This document shows positions 34,801 through 44,444 of a stretch of 64,000 nt of DNA, piece by piece. Each line of letters opens with the position of its first letter. The first letter of the stretch is position 1. The stretch lies in assembly GCA_913056455.1 (NCBI GenBank), contig CAJXMJ010000002.1, forward strand, positions 535,665 through 599,664. Direction: 5' to 3'. The position numbers were made by a program, and so were the translations under genes. The notes under the pieces are model-generated. The model ran no database searches and was not told the origin of the DNA. It saw only the letters and a list, made by a program, of their open reading frames with translations. The stretch comes from an uncultured Fodinibius sp. Lineage in GTDB: Bacteria; Bacteroidota; Rhodothermia; Balneolales; Balneolaceae.

Positions 34801-37800
34801 ATGGCTGTTACAAAAACGGCATCCACTTATCGGGGTATTCTTTTATCTACCTTATTGCTATTAACCCCATTAATGGGATGGGGACAAGAGCGTGTCAATG
34901 ACGTCTCCCCAGGTGAACAACTCATGCAAAAGGCAGACTCCCTTCAGCATGCTGCCCGGTATGATTCCTCTACCTATTATTATCAAAAGGCCACTGATTT
35001 TTTTGAGAAGCAGTCAAATTTGAGACGCCAACGTAATGCGCTTTTCCAGATCAGCCTAAACAAGGCTGACCAAGACGATCTCAATGCAGCTGCAACCTTT
35101 CTTGAAAAAGCCTGGACCTTATCAAGGGAACACTTTCCCAATGATGCCATATTCAAGCTCCGCTACTATCATCAAAAGGGAGTTCTGGCAGAGTCCAACG
35201 CCAAATACCAAGCCGCACTGAATTGGTATCAAAAAGGGCTATCACTCGCAAATTCGGTTGAAAACAGCACGATATTTGAGGTCCGGATGAATACCGGCAT
35301 TGGAGAAGTTTATTCATCGAAAGGTAACTACCAAAAAGCCATAACCCAGTTTTCTAATGCCCAAGACAGCTATCACCGTAACGAGCTAAAAGATCAAGCA
35401 CTGCTAAGCCGGATCTATAACGGCCGCGGCACGGCTCATCAAAAAATGGGGGGCAAGCAACAGGCACTTAAATTTTTTAGGCTTGCTCTTGAAATAGACC
35501 AGCAGCGCCTTCCACACCCCCATCCCGAGCTTTCCATCCTGTATAATAACCTAGCACTGGTATACTATTATCAAAGTGATTACCAGCGGGCACTCGATTA
35601 TATGATAAATGCCACCAATGTCTTGGCCTCTTTTCATGGAGAAAATCACCGCTTGGTTGCTGCCGGATATAACAATATTGGCGTAGTCTATTCCGAAATG
35701 GGTGAGATGGAACAAGCGGCCAATTACCTCAAGAAATCATTGGAAATCAAAGAAAAACTGCTTGGCGCTAATCATCCCGAGGTGGCCGTCGGCTACCAAA
35801 ACCTGGGCGCAATCCACTCGGATATCGAACAATATGATAAAGCCATAACTTACTACCAGAAGTCTAAAGAGATTTACCAACAGCGTTTTCCCGACGGGCA
35901 CCCTGAGTTGGCTAATGTATACGCCAATCTGGGGCAGGCCTATGGACAAAAAGAAGCTTACAACAAGGCACTCGATTTCTACTTTCAGGATTTAAATATC
36001 AACCGCCGAATGCTGTCGGATGACCATCCTTTTATTGGCGATACCTACACAAAAATCGGGCAAATATATGCCGAAATGAGTAATTACCAAGAAGCTCTCA
36101 GTTATTATCGGCAAGCAATGGAAGTGCTTCTTACCAATTACAGTGACGAAAAAACCTTTCAAGAACTATCGCTCGAAAATGTTGTTTATCCCGAGCTGCT
36201 GCTTAGTACTTTGCGCTTTAAGGGAGAAGCACTCTACCGGGCAGGCAGTCAGAATGGAAATCCTAAGCAGCTGGAGCAATCCCTACAAACCTATCTGCAG
36301 GCCGTTAGTTTTATCGACGAGCTGCAACGATCGCTGGACCGGAGCAAGTCAAAATTTTTACTTAGAGAACGCACGGTTGATATCTACCGGAAAGGGTTTA
36401 AGACCGCCCTTACCCTACTTCGACAAACCGGAAAAACAGACTACAAACATCACCTATTCTACTTTGCCCAGAAGAGTCGTAACCAAATTCTGCTGGAGCA
36501 AATACAGGAGATGAATAATCAAAGTTTTGCTCAGATTCCCGACTCACTAATTAAGCGCGAAAAACATTTGCGCGAATCCGTTACTGAGTTACAGCGAGAG
36601 CTTTCCGAGTTTGCAGTTCGGGGAATGGCTGGCGACTCGCTGAAAAGAATATCTTTGCAGGATTCGCTTTTTCATGCCCAAAAGACACTGCAAAATCATA
36701 TTCAAAAGCTGGAAGACGAATATCCAAAATATTATGGGTTAAAATACGAACCACCTGTTGCTAACATATCAGAAATACAACAAAATCATATATCTCCATC
36801 TAAAACAATAATCTCGTATTTCTTTAGTAAGGCATCCTTATATGCCTTGGTGATCACCAATAAATCTTTTGAAGTACAGGAGGTTGGCACCGACACCCTG
36901 CTCGATAAAACCATTACCGATTTTCGAGAAACCATTCTTGAAACCACTTCAGTGGATACCTTTGCTAATCAAAGTCATCAGCTGTATCAACAGCTCATTG
37001 ATCCTATAACAGAATATATTACGGGTGAAAATCTCCTTATTATCCCCTCGGGTCCACTGCATTACCTGCCTTTTGAAGCACTGCTGACACGCCCAATATC
37101 AGAAACTGAAACCAGCCGATTCCATGATCTCCCATACCTGCTCAACAAGCATAGCATAAGTTATGCCCCTTCAGCGGGGTACCTGAAACTTCGCGCCCAT
37201 CAGGAACAATCTCCCAAAAAGAAAACCCTTGCAGCCTTTGCACCAAGCTTTAAAGATCTCACCGCTTCTAAAAGCAGAGAAGTCTATCCGCAGGTTGATC
37301 GCCCCATTTCTCCGCTGCTTTTCAACAAAACGGAAGTTCAGTATTTGGGAGATTTGTTTAACAGTCCCGACGGATTCTTTTCGTTCCTCAAATCAAAGAA
37401 AGATGAGGCTGACCTATTTGTCGATCAAAAGGCTACTGAATCAACATTCAAACAAGAGCCTCTAACAAACTATCGTTATATCCATCTTGCCACCCATGCT
37501 TTTCTGCAGGAAGAAGACTCAGAACAGTCGGGGATACTCTTTTCCATATCCGATCGGCAGGAAGATGGTACTTTATACGCATCAGAGATTTATACCCTGC
37601 AGCTGCAGGCTGAACTTGTTACGCTTAGTGCCTGCAATACGGGCATGGGGACCTTTAAACAAGGAGAGGGAATCATTGGACTCAGCCGGGCCTTTCAATA
37701 TGCGGGAGCTCGAAACCTGTTGGTCTCTCTATGGAGAGTAAACGATAGATCTACGGCACAGTTGATGCGTAACTTTTATGGCCAACATGATAATGGTATA

Positions 37801-37902
37801 CCAATGCCCATGGCACTGCAACAAGCCAAACAAAAGATGATTGACCAAGCCGAATATGCACACCCCAAATACTGGGCACCGTTTGTTATCATCGGCCAAT
37901 AA
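34801..37902 (+). CDS. Exported TPR-CHAT (caspase-like) protein 1
   Basis: A 1033-residue protein from ATG 34801; an in-frame TTG at 34765 is less likely because the signal peptide (MAVTKTAS...LLLLTPLMGWG) starts at the ATG. About nine TPR repeats span 40-480. A coiled linker with many Gln/Arg leads to the CHAT domain (about 700-1033). The catalytic dyad is His899 (HLATHAF) and Cys945 (LSACNTGMG). CHAT is a clan CD cysteine peptidase domain related to caspases and separase. It probably acts in the periplasm with a peptide or protein partner. A small opposite-strand peptide gene and a second TPR-CHAT gene follow. Confidence 0.9.
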   Translation: MAVTKTASTYRGILLSTLLLLTPLMGWGQERVNDVSPGEQLMQKADSLQHAARYDSSTYYYQKATDFFEKQSNLRRQRNALFQISLNKADQDDLNAAATFLEKAWTLSREHFPNDAIFKLRYYHQKGVLAESNAKYQAALNWYQKGLSLANSVENSTIFEVRMNTGIGEVYSSKGNYQKAITQFSNAQDSYHRNELKDQALLSRIYNGRGTAHQKMGGKQQALKFFRLALEIDQQRLPHPHPELSILYNNLALVYYYQSDYQRALDYMINATNVLASFHGENHRLVAAGYNNIGVVYSEMGEMEQAANYLKKSLEIKEKLLGANHPEVAVGYQNLGAIHSDIEQYDKAITYYQKSKEIYQQRFPDGHPELANVYANLGQAYGQKEAYNKALDFYFQDLNINRRMLSDDHPFIGDTYTKIGQIYAEMSNYQEALSYYRQAMEVLLTNYSDEKTFQELSLENVVYPELLLSTLRFKGEALYRAGSQNGNPKQLEQSLQTYLQAVSFIDELQRSLDRSKSKFLLRERTVDIYRKGFKTALTLLRQTGKTDYKHHLFYFAQKSRNQILLEQIQEMNNQSFAQIPDSLIKREKHLRESVTELQRELSEFAVRGMAGDSLKRISLQDSLFHAQKTLQNHIQKLEDEYPKYYGLKYEPPVANISEIQQNHISPSKTIISYFFSKASLYALVITNKSFEVQEVGTDTLLDKTITDFRETILETTSVDTFANQSHQLYQQLIDPITEYITGENLLIIPSGPLHYLPFEALLTRPISETETSRFHDLPYLLNKHSISYAPSAGYLKLRAHQEQSPKKKTLAAFAPSFKDLTASKSREVYPQVDRPISPLLFNKTEVQYLGDLFNSPDGFFSFLKSKKDEADLFVDQKATESTFKQEPLTNYRYIHLATHAFLQEEDSEQSGILFSISDRQEDGTLYASEIYTLQLQAELVTLSACNTGMGTFKQGEGIIGLSRAFQYAGARNLLVSLWRVNDRSTAQLMRNFYGQHDNGIPMPMALQQAKQKMIDQAEYAHPKYWAPFVIIGQ

Positions 37903-37935
37903 AAAGGCCATGCCTAAGTAAAAGGCATGGCCAAA
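37897..37935 (-). terminator. Terminator of the minus-strand small-peptide unit
   Basis: A perfect 10-bp stem GGCCATGCCT/AGGCATGGCC (37906-37915 and 37923-37932). On the minus strand it is followed by TTTTTATT, whereas the plus-strand side has no T-run. It therefore ends minus-strand transcription 33 bp after the peptide stop. Confidence 0.85.
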
Positions 37936-37964
37936 AGAACTAACCTACAGTATTTAATATTTAC

Positions 37965-38063
37965 TTAAGTAACACTACCGGTGTCATCATCGTCACCATC
38001 ACCGCCCGTTTGCTCGGGATCAGGCATAGCAAGTGAAAAATACTCTTCGTTGAAATCAAACAT
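37965..38063 (-). CDS. 32-residue acidic peptide between the two TPR-CHAT genes
   Basis: A short gene on the strand opposite to both CHAT genes. The N-terminal half is MFDFNEEYFSLAMPDPEQ, and it continues into a Thr/Gly/Asp-rich tail with GGDGDDDD and ends SVT. It has AGGAG 6 bases before its ATG and a strong terminator 33 bp after its stop, so it forms a complete monocistronic unit. There is no signal peptide and no cysteine. The rest of the 338-bp CHAT1-CHAT2 gap is AT-rich promoter sequence. I know no family for it. A substrate, inhibitor or secreted peptide tied to the CHAT proteins is inferred from position only. Confidence 0.68.
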   Translation of the reverse strand: MFDFNEEYFSLAMPDPEQTGGDGDDDDTGSVT

Positions 38064-38240
38064 AATGGTCTCCTGATTTTATTTGGATTATTTGTGAATA
38101 CCCATCCTCAATGAAGATGCTATTTAAATATTTTATAATTAAGACTCAACACCAAACTTTTTATCTTTTGACAGATTCTGTGTATATATTCAGGAGTTAT
38201 TCGACACATCTAAATACGTGGTGATATTGACTATTAGGGT

Positions 38241-41153
38241 ATGAAACGGCTTCTCATTTGCCTCACACTTTTTATCTGCTTCCCCCTATCGGGTATGGGG
38301 CAAAGCATACAGCTGGCCGATTCCCTCTATCAACAGGGCAGGGAATACGATCAAAAAGGGAAAATGGCAGAATCGGAATTCTACTACCGGGAAGCCTATA
38401 ACTTATATCGGCAATTCCAGGATACCGCTTCTTGGCTGAAAGCCGGAAAAGAATATGCCAGCGCCATGGTATATCGCTCGAAAAATGAGCAGGCCATGAA
38501 ACTATACCAAAAATTGCTGAAGGTCGACCATCCGGCCAACGACAGCTACAATCGCGGTGACCTTTACACCAGCATGGGGTGGTCATCTAATCGGATGGGA
38601 AAAACAAATCAGGCCGAAAATTATTATAAAAAAGCCCTACCATTGGCCCAAGAGTCGGGTGACAGCCTGCTGATCGGTACCGTATATAATAATATGGCCA
38701 GTGTCTACTCTCGCAGAGGTAACTCCCCCAATGCGCTCGAAAACTATCAGCAAGCCCTTAACTATTATACGAACAAACGGTTTAGGGCCATTACCTTATC
38801 CAATATTGGAGGGGTTTATGCCGAATTATCCCTTTATGATAAAGCCCTGGAACATCACAATAAGAGTCTGGAAATTCGCAGAGAAATTGGTAGCGTACAC
38901 CTATTGGCAAATATTTACAATAGAATTGGGATAGCACAAAGTAACCTTGCCAATTATGATCAGGCATTAGTTTCTTACAAACAGGCGTTAGACAATAGCC
39001 GTCAGGCGTCGACCCCCAAACTAACGGCAAATATTCTTAACAACCTGGGGGTCCTTTATAAAAAACTGAGCGAATACGATAAAGCCATTGATTATTATGA
39101 ACAAAGTCTGGCTATGAGAAAAGAAATATCCGGCCCGGGGGCTATTGCTACAACAACAAACAATATCGGGCAGCTCTACTGGGACCAAGGCAATAAAGAA
39201 AAAGCAGCCACCTATTATCGCAAGGCGCTTAAGCTTCGGGAACAGGTCGGTAACCCTTACGATATCGCCTCCTCGTTAAACTCCATGCTCCGGTTAACCG
39301 TTGAGCAAGAAGAATTTAAGCAGGCTACCGCCTACGCCAACCGGCTTAAAGCCATGGGGGATTCCACCGATAGTTACGATATGCTGCAAAAGGCCACTTC
39401 ATTTTTAGGGCGGATAAACCAAGCTCAAAACCAAGATGAGGAAGCCCTCCAGCACTTCAAGAAAGCCCATAGCTACAGCCAGTATTTGTCGCCCCGGCGC
39501 CAGCTTGCGCCTATTAAAGATCTGGCCCGGCAGTATCACAAGCTTGGCTCTGACAGCGCCGTTAGCTACGGGCAAAAAGCCATTGATATTATTGAGCAAC
39601 ATCGTTCCAACGCCGGGGCCCTTTCGGATCTGAAGTCAGGGTATTTTGGCAAGCATTCCGATTTTTACACCGAGGTGGCATCGTGGGTCTTAACCTACAC
39701 TTCGGATATTTCCCGGGCGTACAAATTGGTTGAACAGGCCAAGGCCCGAGCACTCAGCGATGAGCTGGTAAAGGCCTCCCAGAATATTGACGAGCAGCTG
39801 CCCGAGAAGGTTCGCCTTGAGCGCAGTCAAAAACGAAATAAGATTGATCAGCTCTACAGTCAGCTTGAAAATACCGTTAACGCCCAAAAACGGGAAAAGC
39901 TGCAGCAAAAAATACGTAATGCTGAACTTGACTATGCGTCATACGAAAATGAGCTGCAGAGCGAACATCCCAAGCTCAAATCACTGCAATCCCCCAAACC
40001 TATTAGCCTCCAACAGGCCCAAAACAGTGTAGACGGACAAACCGCTATCCTGGAATACGCACTGGCCGGCAACGAGCTGTTGGCTTTCATGATCAGCCGA
40101 AACAATGTTCAGGTTGAAACTATATCACGATCGAACAATACCGCTGAGCTTGCTACTGAACTGACGACCATGGTAACCGATTTCAAGGATGCTATTCTCT
40201 CAAACGCTTCGCGCACGCGTCTGCGCTCAGAGTCTGCATCATTGTATAATTTACTTTTAAAACCTTTCAAGAAGGACCTCGAAAATTATTCTAATCTTAC
40301 TATTGTCCCCGATGGGGCACTTGCCTACCTGCCGTTTGAGGCTATTTCGCAAGGTGACCAGTATCTGATAGAAAACTTTAACATCAAATACGTGCCCTCA
40401 CTAACTAGCCTTACCCTTTTAAAAGATCCCGAAACCCTAACTCGTAAAGATTTGCTGGCCGTTGCAGGGTCCAATTTTGTCCGCAATAGTGAACGCAGTT
40501 TACAACAGAACAATTTGAGTAATCTCCCATCCACGCTTATTGAAGTTGATTCCATTGCTGCCCACTTTCAAAACGCCTCAATACTAAAAGATGAGCAGGT
40601 ATCTGAACAAGCCCTGAAAAATTTACTTCATCAAAATAATTACCAATATGTCCATTTGGCCACTCACGGTATTATTGATGAAAATCAACCCAATCGCAGC
40701 GGATTAGCTCTTTCTACCGAGAACGAACTTTCGGCTTCCTCCACCGAGGATGGCATGCTGCGGAGCTCCGAAATTTTCGGGATGAACATCAATTCAGATA
40801 TGGTGGTACTTAGTGCCTGTAACACAGGGCTGGGCAAAATGGTAGGCGGTGAAGGTATGCTGGGCATGCAGCGATCCTTTTTCTATGCCGGCACTTCTAC
40901 GGTTGTGGTAAGCCTCTGGAATGTATACGATCGGTCAACAGCTTCGTTCATGAATGAGTTTTATAAGTCACTTCTACAGCAAGATACAAGCAGGGGCTGG
41001 ATCGATGGAGCTTTGCGCTGGATCGGGTGGGAGCAATCCATTCCATTCGGGGTCAAAGCAAAAGCCATGCGCGAAGCCAAACTGAAGATGATTAAACACC
41101 CGCTATTTAATCATCCTGTATATTGGGCGCCTTTTATTGTAGTAGGGCGATAG
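38241..41153 (+). CDS. Exported TPR-CHAT (caspase-like) protein 2
   Basis: A 970-residue paralogue of the first CHAT protein, with signal MKRLLICLTLFICFPLSGMGQ. About eight TPR repeats (25-420) are followed by a helical, Gln-rich linker and a CHAT domain (about 610-970) with the dyad His809 (HLATHGI) and Cys860 (LSACNTGLG). Compared with copy 1 it has a short insert near the C-terminus (RGWIDGALRWIGW). The ends match (HPKYWAPFVIIG and HPVYWAPFIVVG). It converges on the M28 peptidase gene with a 17-bp gap. Confidence 0.9.
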   Translation: MKRLLICLTLFICFPLSGMGQSIQLADSLYQQGREYDQKGKMAESEFYYREAYNLYRQFQDTASWLKAGKEYASAMVYRSKNEQAMKLYQKLLKVDHPANDSYNRGDLYTSMGWSSNRMGKTNQAENYYKKALPLAQESGDSLLIGTVYNNMASVYSRRGNSPNALENYQQALNYYTNKRFRAITLSNIGGVYAELSLYDKALEHHNKSLEIRREIGSVHLLANIYNRIGIAQSNLANYDQALVSYKQALDNSRQASTPKLTANILNNLGVLYKKLSEYDKAIDYYEQSLAMRKEISGPGAIATTTNNIGQLYWDQGNKEKAATYYRKALKLREQVGNPYDIASSLNSMLRLTVEQEEFKQATAYANRLKAMGDSTDSYDMLQKATSFLGRINQAQNQDEEALQHFKKAHSYSQYLSPRRQLAPIKDLARQYHKLGSDSAVSYGQKAIDIIEQHRSNAGALSDLKSGYFGKHSDFYTEVASWVLTYTSDISRAYKLVEQAKARALSDELVKASQNIDEQLPEKVRLERSQKRNKIDQLYSQLENTVNAQKREKLQQKIRNAELDYASYENELQSEHPKLKSLQSPKPISLQQAQNSVDGQTAILEYALAGNELLAFMISRNNVQVETISRSNNTAELATELTTMVTDFKDAILSNASRTRLRSESASLYNLLLKPFKKDLENYSNLTIVPDGALAYLPFEAISQGDQYLIENFNIKYVPSLTSLTLLKDPETLTRKDLLAVAGSNFVRNSERSLQQNNLSNLPSTLIEVDSIAAHFQNASILKDEQVSEQALKNLLHQNNYQYVHLATHGIIDENQPNRSGLALSTENELSASSTEDGMLRSSEIFGMNINSDMVVLSACNTGLGKMVGGEGMLGMQRSFFYAGTSTVVVSLWNVYDRSTASFMNEFYKSLLQQDTSRGWIDGALRWIGWEQSIPFGVKAKAMREAKLKMIKHPLFNHPVYWAPFIVVGR

Positions 41154-41170
41154 TAGATCATTTAATTCCT

Positions 41171-42877
41171 CTAATTATCACTCTTGGTAATTTCAATAAA
41201 CTCCTGATTGTCAACAAAAGGGGGATTCTCGGCATTGGCAATCATCACTGTAGTTGCGTACATCGTTCTCAAAATACTTTCCATTTTTTCAAAGCGGATT
41301 TTATGCACTTCATCAGACGGACGATGATAATCTTCATGAATACCCGTAAAGAAAAAGGCAAAAGGCACCTTTTTACGTCCAAAATGCCAGTGGTCACTGC
41401 GGCGATAAAACTGCTGGGGATCATTTAAATCGTTGTATCTTTTATTCAGTGTTATCTCTCCAGACTGCTTATTGGCAACCTTAATAAGGCTATCAAGATC
41501 TGAAGAAATAAGTTCCGCGCCGATGATATAGGCATATTTTTCAATGCCTTCGCTTTTGTGCGTAGAATCGATTCGGCCGATCATATCCGTATTTAGATTT
41601 GCTGCTGTCTTTTCCATCGGAAATACCGGATGATCAGAATAGTAGCGGGAGCCGAGCAATCCTTTCTCTTCCGCCGATACATTTAAAAACAAGATAGACC
41701 GCTCAGGTTTTATTCCCTTTTTTTTAGCCTTGGCAAATGCTTTGGCTATATTCAAAAGCCCAATCGTACCACTTCCGTCATCATCTGCACCATTATAAAT
41801 ACGATCTCCCGTGGAGTCCGGCTCTCCAATACCCACATGATCATAGTGCGAGGTCAACACCACCACTTCCTCTTTCAATTCCGGATCAGCTCCTTCATGT
41901 AAAGCCAACACATTTTGGGAAGGTATTACTTCTTTCGATGAATAGGGGATTTGTGTCAATTGATAATGCAGTTCTTTGGGCTGAAAATCGGTAATGCTAC
42001 CAATCAACTTTTGACGATAATCGGTCAATTCTTCTACGGACTTCAAACCCAGTAACTTAACAACCAATCCCGGTTTAACAACATTGTATCCACCGCTAAA
42101 TCCACTGGAACCCCCACTTTCCCTATAAGCTAAACTCATACGTCCGGTTTCTCCAAAGCTACCCTGCATTTTTTGGGCTATTACATCAAACTCTCGAGGC
42201 TCCTTGGCCGGTATAATTAATATACCTGCCGCTCCCTGCCGCATGATCATCTGGAACCGTTTCCGGGCATCTATCTTGGGATCAATAAGTGTATCCCCAT
42301 CTACTACATTCGGAGTATTCTGAAACACCATCACCCACTTATTTTTTAGGTCAACACCATCCAGATGGGCTACTCCGCGTTCCTGATCGCTAACGCCAAA
42401 TCCCGCAAAAACAACTTTTCCGCTCAACGTATCAGTACCTCCAAATAATCGTGCAAAATCTGCTGTTTTACTTTTGCTGGCTACTGATCGGCTGATTCGT
42501 TCTTTTGCAGTGCCGTCTTTTGCATACATTTCAAATACAATGCTGTCACTTTTTGTTGCATTGAGCTCAAAGTTTTGAAAGTAACTGTCATTATCACCAA
42601 CCGGCTTAAGTCCCAGTGCTTCATACTCATCGGCAAGATACTCAGCGGCTTTTTTTTCGGAAAGAGTCCCTGTTTCACGTCCCTTCATGGAATCGTGAGC
42701 AAATGCCGTTAAATGGGGCCTTAAATAATCCGCTGATATCTCCTGCTGGAAGTCTAACAGTTGTCCGGTCTCAGTAATGTATTCCGCAGGTTGATTCTGG
42801 CTCGATGGCCCTGATCCCGCACAGCTTACGGCAAATATCAACAGACCAACAAGAAAAGGTTGCAGGTGGATCTTCAT
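41171..42877 (-). CDS. M28-family zinc aminopeptidase lipoprotein
   Basis: A 568-residue lipoprotein (lipobox FAVSC) carrying a protease-associated domain inside an M28 peptidase fold. Zinc-site motifs are SHYDHVG, NGADDDGSG, SAEEKGLLG, NTDMIGR and the final GIHEDYHRPSDEV histidine. It should release N-terminal residues from peptides at the cell surface or in the periplasm. It lies downstream of scpA on the same strand, 17 bp apart. Confidence 0.92.
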   Translation of the reverse strand: MKIHLQPFLVGLLIFAVSCAGSGPSSQNQPAEYITETGQLLDFQQEISADYLRPHLTAFAHDSMKGRETGTLSEKKAAEYLADEYEALGLKPVGDNDSYFQNFELNATKSDSIVFEMYAKDGTAKERISRSVASKSKTADFARLFGGTDTLSGKVVFAGFGVSDQERGVAHLDGVDLKNKWVMVFQNTPNVVDGDTLIDPKIDARKRFQMIMRQGAAGILIIPAKEPREFDVIAQKMQGSFGETGRMSLAYRESGGSSGFSGGYNVVKPGLVVKLLGLKSVEELTDYRQKLIGSITDFQPKELHYQLTQIPYSSKEVIPSQNVLALHEGADPELKEEVVVLTSHYDHVGIGEPDSTGDRIYNGADDDGSGTIGLLNIAKAFAKAKKKGIKPERSILFLNVSAEEKGLLGSRYYSDHPVFPMEKTAANLNTDMIGRIDSTHKSEGIEKYAYIIGAELISSDLDSLIKVANKQSGEITLNKRYNDLNDPQQFYRRSDHWHFGRKKVPFAFFFTGIHEDYHRPSDEVHKIRFEKMESILRTMYATTVMIANAENPPFVDNQEFIEITKSDN

Positions 42878-42894
42878 AAGTAATGCTCTTTCTT

Positions 42895-43653
42895 TTAATT
42901 CTGATTTGCTTCGGGGGTGCCAATAATTTCATCGACAGGCTTTAAGTCCAGATAAAACTCCGTCGGGTCATCGTCTTCAACATACAAGTTGATCTGCCGC
43001 TCTTTCAGCATCTCTAAAATCGCTAAAAAAGTGACCACGATCTTTGTCAGATTTTCAAGCTCACTACACATTGCTCTAAAAGAAGTGCGGCCGCTTTGCT
43101 GCAGGCGGTCCAAGACATACTCAGTCTGCTCTTCAATGGTAAACTCTATCTTTTCAACGTGATGTACACTTTTCTGCTTTTTGATATCGGACAATACCTT
43201 TTTGAAAGCTGACATCAAGTCAAACATGGTTACATCCTTCAAGGCCTCACCGCTGGCCTGCTTATCAACCTGGTCGACTTTGGTATATCCGCGAAAATAT
43301 GATTTCTGGGCTTCTTCAGCCACATCTTCCATCTTCCCGGCCATCTCCTTATAGCGCTTATATTCAAGCAGCCGCTGTACCAATTCATACCGGGGATCGT
43401 GTTCATCAAACTCCTCATCAGATTCCTCTTGGGGAAGCATCATCTTGGCCTTAATAGACATCAGCATGCTGGCCATCAAAATAAATTCGCTGGCCACATC
43501 CAAATCCAGCTCCTCCATCAAGTTGATATACTCCAAGAACTGGTTGGTGATATAAGAGATAGGAATATCATAGATATCAAGCTCATCGCGCTTTATAAAA
43601 AAGAGAAGGAGGTCGAGCGGACCTTCAAAGTTTTTAAGTTGTACTCGATACAT
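42895..43653 (-). CDS. scpA: Segregation and condensation protein A
   Basis: A 252-residue kleisin that joins Smc and ScpB for chromosome condensation. The start YRVQLKNFEGPLDLLLFFI is the ScpA signature. ILMASMLMSIKAKMMLP is the Smc-head binding region, and the C-terminal winged helix covers about 185-245 (VVTFLAILEMLKERQ). scpB is not in this window. Confidence 0.94.
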   Translation of the reverse strand: MYRVQLKNFEGPLDLLLFFIKRDELDIYDIPISYITNQFLEYINLMEELDLDVASEFILMASMLMSIKAKMMLPQEESDEEFDEHDPRYELVQRLLEYKRYKEMAGKMEDVAEEAQKSYFRGYTKVDQVDKQASGEALKDVTMFDLMSAFKKVLSDIKKQKSVHHVEKIEFTIEEQTEYVLDRLQQSGRTSFRAMCSELENLTKIVVTFLAILEMLKERQINLYVEDDDPTEFYLDLKPVDEIIGTPEANQN

Positions 43654-43805
43654 TAACCACCGTTCCGATTTGGGCTATCCACCTGATTCTAATGGGATAA
43701 AAAGAAATTATTTATAGCTTATCTACTCAAAGTTAATGTAACTGTTGTTTATTGCCTAACTTTTTATAGTTTTTACATCAACGTTGGTTCTTTGGATTAT
43801 AAACT

Positions 43806-44351
43806 ATGGATTACGCAAATTTAGTATCAGCCATACAAGAGAATAATACTCAAGAGACAAACGAAATCATCGAGGCGCTGCGCCCAAGGTTAATCGCATT
43901 CCTGCGCATTCATATGAATGCGAGTCCTTCCGACGCGGAGGATTGTGCCCAAGATTCTCTTCTTACCTCACTTGAAGTGATCAAGGAAGATCGATTGAAC
44001 AATCCGGACCAGGTGGTCTCATATATTCTTTCTATTTGCAGGAATAACTACCTTAAAATGCAGAAGAAAAAACGTCCTGAAGCAACCGATGAAATTCCAA
44101 ATGAACATCAACAAGCTCCTACCCAGCTACAATCTCTGCTGGATGAAGAGCAGGAACGCTTACTCGAATGGTGCCTGAATCAGCTTAAAGAGAAATACCA
44201 GGAGTTTATGCAGTATTGGTTTGATCATCCTGATTCCCATGCCAAAAAAGTGGCGGAGCACTTTGATATCAGCGTTAATAACGTATGGACACGAAAACAT
44301 CGGCTTATTCAGAAGCTTAACGACTGCTATCAAGAAAAAAGCAAATTATAA
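43806..44351 (+). CDS. Sigma-70-family (ECF-like) RNA polymerase sigma factor
   Basis: A 181-residue sigma factor with region 2 (about 25-90; ASPSDAEDCAQDSLL, then RNNYLKMQKKKRP) and region 4 (about 125-175; VAEHFDISVNNVWTRKHRLIQKL). It is followed by a membrane TPR protein that is a plausible anti-sigma factor, with a long hairpin between them. Its regulon is unknown. Confidence 0.85.
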   Translation: MDYANLVSAIQENNTQETNEIIEALRPRLIAFLRIHMNASPSDAEDCAQDSLLTSLEVIKEDRLNNPDQVVSYILSICRNNYLKMQKKKRPEATDEIPNEHQQAPTQLQSLLDEEQERLLEWCLNQLKEKYQEFMQYWFDHPDSHAKKVAEHFDISVNNVWTRKHRLIQKLNDCYQEKSKL

Positions 44352-44364
44352 TGTAAGGATTACG

Positions 44365-44399
44365 ATTCTCAAGGGTCTTACTTACAGACCTTGAGAATA
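44365..44399 (+). repeat. Long hairpin between the sigma-factor and TPR/anti-sigma genes
   Basis: ATTCTCAAGG-GTCT pairs with AGAC-CTTGAGAAT, a 13-bp stem with one bulged base and a 7-base loop. No T-run follows (TAAAGG), so it is more likely an RNA-stability or processing structure than a terminator. It would set the ratio of the two products. Confidence 0.5.
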
Positions 44400-44444
44400 A
44401 AGGTGGCTTAGCACTGTTTAAAGCTTATAATTAACCATTTAGGA

